Source: Asparagopsis taxiformis | Lineage: Eukaryota > Rhodophyta > Florideophyceae > Bonnemaisoniales > Bonnemaisoniaceae | Reading direction: 5' to 3' | NCBI GenBank assembly: GCA_030407315.1 | Contig: JALQPE010001972.1 | Span: forward strand, 1 to 64,000 | Length of the DNA: 64,000 bases | Shown: positions 40,414-49,769 of the stretch, piece by piece | Layout of the letters: each line of letters begins with the position of its first letter | Position numbering within the stretch: the first letter of the stretch is position 1 | The notes under the pieces: generated by a model | What the model saw: the letters and a program-made list of their open reading frames with translations, nothing else | Told to the model about the DNA's origin: nothing | The model's database searches: none | Program-made: the position numbers and the translations under genes

Positions 40414-43400
40414 TTATACGGAAAAGTATTCGTGTCCGTACTCGATGAATAACTCTGAGCCAGCTGAAATGGGCACATTGGCAGTGACGCATACAACTTG
40501 ATAGGTTGATACAGAGGTCTCATCAAGAACTTCTTGTATGGGGGAAGAGAAACTAACATTAGCAGAACGCGACGGACGCTCAGTTCCCTCCGCTGGGTCC
40601 ACAAACGTTGGGTCGTTGATTTTCGATGCCGCACAATACTCGAATGGAACAATGAAGATTGGACTTGCAGACGTGGATGGCATCAGACATTTCACATTTG
40701 CATCCTTAATTTGAACAGCGTACTTCTGGAAACGCTCAATCGAGAAGGAAGTAGGTCCAGTACCGAAAGTCTTCAACTTCGCCTTGTACAAATCCTTGTA
40801 AACCACAGACCCGAAATAGTACCCTACGATATCTCCAGGATCAATATCCACTCTTGCAAACAGACCGTCACCAGCCGAAGGAATCGTTGACGCTGCGACG
40901 TATACATTGTGTGCCATCGCGTCTATTGACAGCAGGGTTTTAATATCCACGGTAGACAACAAACCCAGCAGCGATTGTGGCCACTTATCAATGGGTTGGT
41001 CTGTCAACTCCTTGTGCTGGTCCGGAATGCACCAGATGCCAGTAAGAAAGCTGATGAGGTGGGGCGGAAGTTTGGTTGAAATGGGCACTTTTGAGGTTGT
41101 CTTCAATGATGAACTCTCTTCCGAAGTTCCCAGACGAGCAGAAGCCAGCTGCTGTAGGGCAGTCGTGGACTGCTGGGCAAAGTTCCCAATAGAGACCTGG
41201 TGGAGAAATGCGACGTTGACTCTAGGAAGAGACAGTTCGTAGCAATCCTTGAACTTCTCACACCCGACAAACCTCCTGTACTGACCATGGTGCATTGTCA
41301 GGCATGCAACAGCAGTGGAGAAAGTTCCAGCAAACATGTCAACAACCAGGTCGCCCTGGTTTGAGAAACGCCCAATGAGCTCTTGCATGAGAGCGACGGT
41401 CTTCTGCTCGGGGCGCAACGTAACCTTCTTCTTGTCCTTGTCCATATATTTCACCGTCTCCGACGCAGTGATCCGCGGGATGTTGTCGATGACATTTGTC
41501 CAAGCCTTGAATCTAGAAGGTATGTATCCGGCATTTCGGTAATTAACCATCCCCCAGCCTTCTCTCCCCTTGCCGAGCTTGGTGGCATGTACGACCAACT
41601 CCACCATATTCAACAAACTTGTCGTGATACGATACGGGGGGATGTGAAATGTGTCGGACTCCGAGTACACACAATAGGCTGCGAATCAACGGCAAACATA
41701 GGATAGCCGGCAGAGTACTTCACTTTGCGGAGCTCGTAAACCCAATTGTAGAACAGAGCAGCAGATGTGAATATGAGAACATGACCACCCTTGCGCGTCA
41801 CCTTGGAAATTTCAGCTACCGTGTCTTCGATTTCTTCCTGACGGAGGACATCGTAACCAGAGTTTCCTCTGCCGGACATACGCCTAGTATTGTACGGCGG
41901 GTCAGTGAGGACCAACTGAGCACCTTCCCGGATTTGCGGCTTACCAGGATTGTCAACGGCGTCGTAGTTTTTCAGAAGGTCTCGGAAACTACAGTTGAAT
42001 GTATGTAGGAAACATCCTTTCATGTCCTCCAGTTCCGCAGGAATTAACACTTCCTCTTCGACCCGCATGGAGTTCACATCAGCTTCGTTTGGACCGGTGC
42101 TGCTGCTAGCCGGGTTAGCCCCTGAGCTTGCTGCACCGATCGTACTGACCTCTAGACGCCTACGCTTATTCGGGTTCGCGGCCACGGCTTCCGACACCTG
42201 TCGGGTTACCGAAGATTCCCGCACTGGAGAAGCTGTCGTCTCCATTTCTCTGAACAGCTCCTCATTTGGGTCGGGCGTTGATTGCGGCTCTTCTGTGAGG
42301 CTGAACGCTGTGAGCTGCCTTTCCACCATCGCCAGTGCCGGAATAGTCGTGAACCTCCCGGAAACCGGGGAACCGGGGGACGGCTGGAAGCTCTGTATGA
42401 ACGGTATATCTTGCGGAGCCGAGACAGATAGGTCGAACAATTTGTCATTGCGACATATTGCCATTAAGTGTTCCCAGAATGACTTTGCACAGAGGCGCAT
42501 CTGAGCGTCTTGCAGCAGCGTACGATGGACAGCAGCACTTGAAATGCTTGCCGAGTGTTGCACTCTTCGAACAGCTCCTCTGCCATGCAACAAGGTCTTC
42601 AGCTCTCGAAGCGGTGAAAAGCCCCTATTTTCCGAGTCCAGGACGTGGTACGTAAACAGTCTCTGGTCGTAAAGAAGGTAAGGTTGTAGGAGCTCTTCTG
42701 CACCGCCTGACCCCAAGGATTTTGCCAACTCATCCCATGCTGCCAGAACCTGATGAACCCCATATCCCAGACGCTGTGCCGTAAAAGGACTGTCCTTTTT
42801 GATTAGCGCTGTCAATCTAGCCGCAGACCTGGTTCTTGTCCGTTGTCGTGGGCGCGTTTCTACTCGCAACTTCCAGTCTCGATCCATCTGAATCAATCCC
42901 ATGAGAAATACAACTTTCCGGAAAGACGGGGAATATCTTGGAGTTGCCCAGTTACCATGATCTGTAGCCCTTTCCTGAACGTGTGAAACAAAGAATTGAC
43001 AAGCCAGAGTTTGCCTGGAGTACGCATCTCGTCCAATAGCTGTCCTTTCCTGTGTGTTATGGTTTTGGTATTCATAGAACACTGGACCTGAGGGACGAGG
43101 ACTCTGGGAGGTTTTCGTTGAAATTTCTACACCCCTTGGCTCATCACGCTCATTGATGTACACCGGAATAAAGAACGATACCGACAAATCCTGCATCCCA
43201 CAGCTGGTAAGAAACAGATCCCATACTCTAGTATCAAGCTCTGTATTGCCATCATCACCAGTACTCGTGAAGTTCCGCACTGATTGCACAATGTTAAACG
43301 TGTGGCGGTGGTACGCATATGAAAACCACCTGTCAACGATTACGATGGCTTCTAGAGATGGTAGATTGAATCTGTACAGACTGCCCACAGCCCTTCGGAA

Positions 43401-43898
43401 CGCTGAGAGTGAACGTTCTTCGAGTGGAACGTTATCTTCGTCCTTCTCTCTATTATGCCAGCAGTCCCGCATGTAAGCTACAATTGACACACTTTCGTAG
43501 AACGGAATTGTCCTTTCGCTCTCCAGAATGTGATACAGAATCAAGGCAAGCGTATGCGGTTTCGTGGAAATAGACTCATAGCACATGCGGAGTAAATACC
43601 TTGAAGTCTTGGTTCGGGGGCGTGACAATACCTCTTCGCACACGTCCATACCTCCAACCAGGGTAACGTCCCCGTTTTCCGCTATGGTACCGTACAGATA
43701 GAGAGCATCGAAGTTTAGGTGCGTTCCGCGGGGAATATCAGAGGCAGGAGTGGCAGCCCCTTCAATCGCTGGAATTGAAACAACGCGCGCCGGATCCACC
43801 CAGAGAATTGTTCCGTCTCCGTACAAATCATGCGGTTCTGTTGGTCCATTTTCGCTGCGTGTTACGACGAGCCCATGTCGCCGTCGTACTTCCGCCAT
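40414..43898 (-). CDS. Beta-class DNA amino-methyltransferase fused to a SET domain
   Basis: Likely start Met 43898 (MAEVRRRHG; an upstream in-frame Met lies at 44009). About 600 N-terminal residues have no family that I recognise, with a basic NKRRRLEVS segment. The methyltransferase has motif IV LVLTDPPYNTRR (41880-41915) before motif I DLVVDMFAGTFSTA (near 41340). This IV-then-I order defines the beta class of N6-adenine/N4-cytosine enzymes. The frame shifts once at a GTGTGTAC run near 41660-41675, where no intron fits. The second part runs on to a C-terminal SET-like domain (about 40915-40420): GDGLFARVDIDPGDIVGYYFG, a KINDP/SANVSF pair in place of the usual NHS motif, and SAGSELFIEYGHEYF. 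Predicted: a nuclear enzyme that methylates DNA and perhaps a protein lysine. A split or damaged gene cannot be excluded. Confidence 0.75.
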
Positions 43899-44255
43899 TA
43901 CTTGTGAGGTGAAGAGAAAAGGGAGAGCAGGGAGAATGGAAAAAGATGAGTGGGGAAAGTTTTCGACGATCAAAGGGCGGACTGGAAGTCCACGCCCTCC
44001 AAAGTCCACGCGGCGCCAATAAATTCGAAATCGGAAATTCTGGAACCGACACGCCGCCGATATCTCGCGAGGGGACGTGAGGATGGCGACAGAAGCCAGA
44101 GTTGTATTGCAGGGATTAGAGTAGGGGTTTGTACTAGTTTGGAAGGGGTGCGTAAGTCGCTTGCACTCTGTGCCAGTAAACTAACTTCAACGAGCGCGAA
44201 TGGCAAGGAGATAGTAGAGAAATAATAGTAGCAAGACTCGTTCTCGATTCACAAT

Positions 44256-44373
44256 TGAAATTTGGTAATTTTTTTCGCTCTGAAATTACTGCAGTAAAAA
44301 GTGATCTAGCAAAGTGCACTTGGCTAGATCACTTTTTGCTGCAGTAATTTCAGAATGAAAAATTTCCAAATTT
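44256..44373. repeat. Hairpin repeat H7
   Basis: Arms AAATTTGGTAATTTTTTTCG and a decayed partner (AATGAAAAATTTCCAAATTT). One core arm has CTTTTTGCTGCAG instead of CTTTTTACTGCAG. It lies about 360 bases upstream of the methyltransferase-SET start. Confidence 0.9.
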
Positions 44374-44917
44374 AAAGCACCGCTCTAATCGTTCATGCTT
44401 TATTCCAGAACTAACCAACTGAAACGTCTGACTAGTTTATGGAACGATAATCATCAGATTCTTCTTTTACGAATAAATCTTGCTGGGAATTCCTAGTTTT
44501 GGATATCGATCGTTAAACTAGTCTAGACTTTTAACTAACTTCGCGGACGTCCTACGATACATTCCAGCGCATGATGATGGCGTCGTACTGCTGTTCAGCA
44601 TGCTGACAAGTGCACTAGTGTGTAAAATTGCGCAATGTTATACATGTGTGCTGCAGAGTAAGGGGGCTATCACTTGCTCTGCTTATTGCACTCTGCGCAT
44701 ATTGGAATGCACAGAGCAAAAAAGTTAGCTTTGCTGTCGTTAACATTGCGGGGCACCAATGTGCTCTGCTACGTACAAATTCCCGGTCGTGTATTACCAA
44801 AGTATACGGCCGAAAAGCTCACCGAGTTTCCCAGTGCCGCACCTTCACAGTCTCTGAGCAGAATAAGCGGTGGTAAAATACTACGTCATGTATTGTTGGC
44901 CGTCATGGTTTGTACAG
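44374..44917. other. Spacer between hairpins H7 and H8
   Basis: No gene is supported. Two overlapping frames of about 80 codons (44628-44931) show no motif. The composition is like that of the spacer between H2 and H3. Confidence 0.3.
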
Positions 44918-45040
44918 TTGAAATTTGGTAATTTTTACGGCCTGAAATTACTGCAGTAAAAAGCGATCTAGCAAAGTGCACAATGGTAGATCGCTTTTTA
45001 CTGCAGCAATTTCAGACCATAAAAATTACCAAATTTCAAC
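44918..45040. repeat. Hairpin repeat H8
   Basis: Outer arms GTTGAAATTTGGTAATTTTT and AAATTACCAAATTTCAAC, with core TTACTGCAGTAAAAAGCGATC. A single base differs in one arm (CTGCAGCAATTTC). It stands 230 bases before the start of the next gene. Confidence 0.9.
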
Positions 45041-45269
45041 TCGAGCCTACATTGCTGGTTTCACTGCTTCTCAGTATGCCGAGGACCGTTACAGCCCTCA
45101 TATTTCGTAACGGCACTACCATTGCACTTGTCCGTTACATGATTGGTCTGCTTACGACAGACATTTCCCTCGAGTCTTTCTATTTATCTTTCCCGTTGGA
45201 TAATCAATTTGCTCGTGCACCTCAATTCTCCTCTCCCGGACGTGGAACATCCCATCATTTCGAGCTGAA

Positions 45270-46951
45270 ATGCGAGATGAATTATCATTGTCAAGGTTTG
45301 CAAAGTTTGAGGAACAGTTTGCATCCCTCGAACAGTATATGCGCGACTCCCTTTCGTCCATTGAAATGGAGCTTGCTTGCATTCGGTACATGACCTCGGC
45401 TGCTGCAGGGACAAACACTGTACCTTCAGTAGTTCTCGAGGAGAGATCAAGAAGATCAGGTCAAATTACCACTCTAGTGTCCTCTTTGTTCAACAATAGG
45501 CATGTGACATCTAGATTCGTCGCTTTCCGAACCGTTGCAGAGCTTACCAAAACTTCAGTGGATCCCAGTTTGTTCAGGAACTTGAATGCAAGGTCTGACG
45601 AAACCGCGCAAGTGAAGTCCTGTACAACATTGCTACTTGCTGCATTGTCGTTTTCGCAGACTTCCAGTTCTAATGCAGAGGTAAGACAATCCAAGAAATC
45701 TCTAATTGGCACTGCGGTTGGGAAACGGCATATATTCTTAAAACGCTCTATTGTCGGAACAGCATTTATTTCGATGGCGAATGACAGAATTGTACGATGG
45801 AAGGACTCGGCCACCAGGAATGCCGGCATCCTGGACCCCGGCGAAGAAGAGGACTTGAACAGCAATACTATCTCGAGAGATTATGCACTACGGAATGCAA
45901 CAATTGTGCCCATCGATAAACCATCTTGGCTGCACATTTCGCAGCGCGCTCTTTTGCATGCTATGGATATTTCGATGCCCACGGAGGCGGAACGCAACAT
46001 AGAACAGACCACGAGTTTGCAGGTTGGATCTTCGAAGCGTCGGCGACTGTCTGGTTCAAAAGGAGAAGCACGCCGTGCATCTACGTCCTCCTCTTCGTCT
46101 TCCGCTATGCCCAACCTGTCACCGTCTGATATACAATCCATTCCGATCATTACCTCTGCTCTACGGCAGCTCACCCAGTTCTTCAACAGTTCCCGTAAGC
46201 AAATGAAAATGGAATTGGTCAAGCAAGCATTCTTCCTCATCCACCGAGATATGAAGGCAACTATTGCTGTTCCACTCGACTCTGATGTGTCAACGTCGGA
46301 CATGTGTCCACCTGACTCGATTCCGACAACGTCGAAAGCTTACGGAACAGGAGAAGACGCTCTGAAAGTGTATTCAAAAATGATTCCATCTTCTCAAATT
46401 TCATTCTCAGCCGTCCCGAGCTCCACGTTCAGGTTACTTACAAAGTTCAGGTAAGCGGCGGTATCGGTAATGGAAACATTACAACTGCGCAGAATCCGGT
46501 GGAGAAATTGGCTGTATGTTCATTCTCTTTTCTTACTTTAGCTATGATATTGTTATGCAGTTTCTGTCAATGCACACAACTGGAGATGCTTTGTCATGAG
46601 CCCCATGCCATTCAAGCTTGTTATCAGATAGCAATATGTCTCCAAGGTTTATTCAATGCGGCCCTCAGCAAGTTACCTACACCTCAATTCGGGAAAGATG
46701 GATTCCCTTTGCGAGTTGCATGGGGGCATCTAGAGCTGCGGGACTACCTCATGGGAGGTGATTGCCTGTTCGGAATCATCAGAAAGAAGAGAAATCTCAC
46801 TGCTGAAGAATATGAGTCTGTACGTTTCGATTCAAGCATCGTACAAACCGAACTTTCCTTTGAAAACACGGCAGACAGGCGCGTTTCCAATCCTGATTGC
46901 GTCCCTCTACAGGAGGATGACGAGCTTGGTATTTCTCTAATTGATGTGTAG
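45270..46951 (+). CDS. Two-exon gene of unknown family (523 aa)
   Basis: Exon 1 is 45270-46450 and exon 2 46561-46951. The 110-bp intron has a GTAAGC donor and TATGCAG acceptor and joins the frames at phase 2. The start at 45270 is the first Met after an in-frame stop at 45201. The N-terminus is a short coiled coil (FAKFEEQFASLEQYMRDSL). A mixed helical region, a basic patch (SSKRRRLSGSKGEARR, a likely nuclear signal) and a serine-rich linker follow. The C-terminal part, including a cysteine-rich exon-2 start and RVAWGHLELRDYLMGG, may fold separately. I recognise no domain. Its place beside hairpin H8 and between the methyltransferase-SET and Tudor-like genes suggests it belongs to the same cluster. 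The next gene converges on it, 275 bases away. Confidence 0.65.
46451..46560 (+). other. Spliceosomal intron, 110 bp
   Basis: GTAAGC donor, TATGCAG acceptor and a CTTAC branch-like site about 25 bases before the acceptor. Of the nearby AG sites, this acceptor keeps the second exon open to 46951, whereas the earlier TTTAG at 46541 gives an early stop. Confidence 0.65.
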
Positions 46952-47225
46952 TACTGCTTTGATTAGAAACTTTATATCGGTATGGTTCATTAGTAGTTCT
47001 AGGAAAAGTCCCAACGCTCAACTAGTTCTGCTTTGCAATGCATGCATCATCTGCATTAAAGTATTTCTGATTCATCCAACTGCTGGCATCATTTAATGTA
47101 CTCCTCTGCCTTTTTCTCTGACGCACTATACCCTACCACGTCGTTCACTACATCTTCTGTTATCAACTTGTCTATACGACAAGGTTCTTCCACACCACGG
47201 AATACGACGTACGGCATATGAACTC

Positions 47226-48782
47226 TCAGAGATCCCCACAGTACATCCCCGCCTTTCCTCGCTTTCTTTGCATCGCAGGCTCCCATTCTATACGGAAACA
47301 TTTCTTTCCTTCGCTTTTCCACCCTTCCAGACTCCCTTCACCGTCGCTCCTCCCGTGCACATCACATGTCAAAGGACATTTCTGCAGCTCCATTCCGTGC
47401 ACGTATTCACCTTGGACCACAGCACTACTTTTTCGAATTAGACACCACACGTTTGATGTTGTTTCCGCACTGCAGAATGAGCTACTGCCAATTGCAACAG
47501 ATGTCGACTGTGCTTCCATCATTCCCGAGCACAATATCGTACCAAACAACCGCAAACCACATGACCTCGCCGAACCGTTCATGTAACTACACTCTTCATT
47601 GTCCTCCACTTCCGAGTTGCTGATGTTACGCCTTTGAACCAGACACTCGGTTCGCCATCGGTGCCCCAATCCTAGCAGATCTGATAGTGTTGCAAAACTG
47701 GAACACGTAATGTTCAAAGCTTCCCCACCAGTTCCAGCTACTGCCGCGTGAAGCCCTGGGTACACTTTGTAATACCCCCCTCCATAGATTTCTGCTGTTC
47801 CCTTTAGCATTTCCCGGAATAACTCAGTGCTCAATGAGATGGGAATCTGCACCGGTCCGCTAATAGCCGTTCCACTTGTACATGCACCGTCAATCTCACT
47901 ATGTGGGTAGCCGCCACCTGAGTTTGACAAAGTGCTTCGATTAACCTGTTCCACAACTTTCTCTACCGCACGCTGTAAGAGCATCAATAAAACCTTACCA
48001 GCTGATACTGTTGATCCACAATTTCGAACCATTCCGCTCCAACCAAGCCGACACTCGCTACCATTTCCAGAAAGCATTATATTTTCTAGTGTTCTCAGCC
48101 TTGTCTCCATACTACCGTATGTGTTGGCGTCAAGTGCTGATTCCACTTTTTGCTTCTTCCTATGCGGTGATATCGCTTCAGATTCTCCATCTGATTGTTC
48201 ATGAAATTCTACTCCCACCGCTTCGTAGTCCACAACCTCTCTGTTGCTCCTTCGCCACTGTGTCGGTGGCTGACCCCCGGACATTAACTTACTTCCCATC
48301 AGAAATTTTACATGTTCGTAGGAAACACAAGGGTAATTCCTTTCAGGGATAGCATCATATAACAATCTGCCTTCCGCAACCACCATTTCATCGTGCCTTG
48401 GCTTCACAGCATCCGAGTACCGCCACTTTGATACTTCCATCACTGCAATATCCTTTTCCTCCGTCGTCAACCTCACAATTGCATCACCCACATCCTGTCC
48501 ATTGTGCTCCACCACACCAGGCGTGTACACGCCATCTCCTCTGTCTACATCGATGCGGTCTCCCACTGACGGCTTACCACTGCAGACAGGATACTGCTCA
48601 GGAAGTTTGATTTCCACAACAGTAGCCTTCCACCATATTGCGTCATCACCCACTTGGAACCATACGTCTATTTGCGAGCCGACACAGGGAAGTGCATCTA
48701 CGGCCGCTGCTCGCTCACGCTCACGGCCAGCTTTCGCTTTTTCGCTCTGTCGCCTAATTCGCAATGATTCACGCCTAGTCAT
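47226..48782 (-). CDS. Tudor/Agenet-like reader protein (518 aa)
   Basis: An open frame from Met 48782 (MTRRESLRIRRQSEKAKAG), with a basic first helix. Residues 33-145 look like two small barrels of the Tudor/Agenet type. The first has DVWFQVGDDAIWWKATVVEI and the second GDRIDVDRGDGVYTPGVVEH, the usual W-x-A and D-G-x-x-x-x-G-x-V patterns. In plants and animals such barrels bind methylated lysine or arginine. A basic patch follows (SPHRKKQKVES, nuclear-signal-like), then a short coiled coil. The remaining 300 residues, rich in Gly, Ser and Cys, have no family that I know. The gene converges on the two-exon gene. Domain assignment is by eye; the order of genes supports a chromatin role. Confidence 0.55.
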   Translation of the reverse strand: MTRRESLRIRRQSEKAKAGRERERAAAVDALPCVGSQIDVWFQVGDDAIWWKATVVEIKLPEQYPVCSGKPSVGDRIDVDRGDGVYTPGVVEHNGQDVGDAIVRLTTEEKDIAVMEVSKWRYSDAVKPRHDEMVVAEGRLLYDAIPERNYPCVSYEHVKFLMGSKLMSGGQPPTQWRRSNREVVDYEAVGVEFHEQSDGESEAISPHRKKQKVESALDANTYGSMETRLRTLENIMLSGNGSECRLGWSGMVRNCGSTVSAGKVLLMLLQRAVEKVVEQVNRSTLSNSGGGYPHSEIDGACTSGTAISGPVQIPISLSTELFREMLKGTAEIYGGGYYKVYPGLHAAVAGTGGEALNITCSSFATLSDLLGLGHRWRTECLVQRRNISNSEVEDNEECSYMNGSARSCGLRLFGTILCSGMMEAQSTSVAIGSSSFCSAETTSNVWCLIRKSSAVVQGEYVHGMELQKCPLTCDVHGRSDGEGSLEGWKSEGKKCFRIEWEPAMQRKRGKAGMYCGDL

Positions 48783-49769
48783 AGTTGCTCCACAAAATAA
48801 AGATACTACAACGCACTATCTGCAATTTTGTTTAGGACAAGTCTTCGTCGACTTCTTCACTAGATACTACTTCACCCATGTCTGTAACGTCCAATTTTTT
48901 CATTTTTATAGTATGATACGAAATCACTACCTTGTTCCCTACTGCCATACAAGTTGTCAAACACTCTACTACTGCGTTCAAGATACTAGTCACGCTTAAA
49001 GCCAGGCCGGAACTCACTATTCAGGTCAATCTTGTGTATGCAGGAGTGACTTTATTACAAAATTTAGCGACTTTGATAATAACTATGCTGTAGTATCTGT
49101 GCTAAAAATCTACATAGATGGTGCCATTCTTTACTAAGTAATACTAGAAAAACTAAACTCAAGTACAATTATCTACTCTTTCGACCGTACCCTACCTATG
49201 GTACAACAATGGCCATATCGAGATTAGCTAGTTAACGTCATACACTCTGCATTTCGCCTCTTCCATATGATATATTATTCCTCATGGACGCCCAAAACGT
49301 GACGCTATCGAAGGGTATGGCGCGTTGGAACAGTCAGTACCAGTCCATCACTCTAGCCTCACTACACTGCTACGAATGCCATCTGTACTACAGACCGGCG
49401 TAACCATCCAAGTTCATGGTTCGAGTCCAACATGGTACTGTCACACATATGGTTCCCTCGTTTCGTCATTCCAGCATGGAAATTATAAAAATCGTGGAAT
49501 ATGCCACCTCCGGTCACTGTCATGACCAACGCGACGTGTCCTTGTCCTTTCCATTGTTATTTTTCCGTACAGTACTGGAAAATTCCACCATGTCACGGTG
49601 ATTATACCCACTCCCACGGCGCAGTTTCATTCCACTATATTCTTTACGGTATTTCCACTACTTATCTATGGCACGGCGCCGGTAATTTCTGGGATTTTTT
49701 GATGGTTTGTCATTCCACTAATTTCTAATGGTCCAGACCATGAAATTTGCTGGTTTTTCAAAAAATTGC
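48783..49769. other. Non-coding right flank of the chromatin gene cluster
   Basis: A 61-codon minus-strand frame at 48832-49017 is the only short candidate and has no support. From about 49290 to 49740 the sequence carries repeated words (GGAAATTATAAA, ACCATGTCACGGTG, TTCCACTA), read in reverse, like those of 27.2-27.6 kb. It ends beside the antisense Gypsy gene and may contain the right end of the large element. Confidence 0.35.

Noticed and set aside
29138..45040. CRISPR array, considered because of regularly recurring palindromes
   Set aside because: Spacing is 0.5-5 kb with genes between, the units are 62-140 bp hairpins, and the DNA is eukaryotic.
49380..49450. tRNA-like B box GGTTCGAGTCC near 49416
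   Set aside because: No A box at a suitable distance and no cloverleaf; an isolated match.
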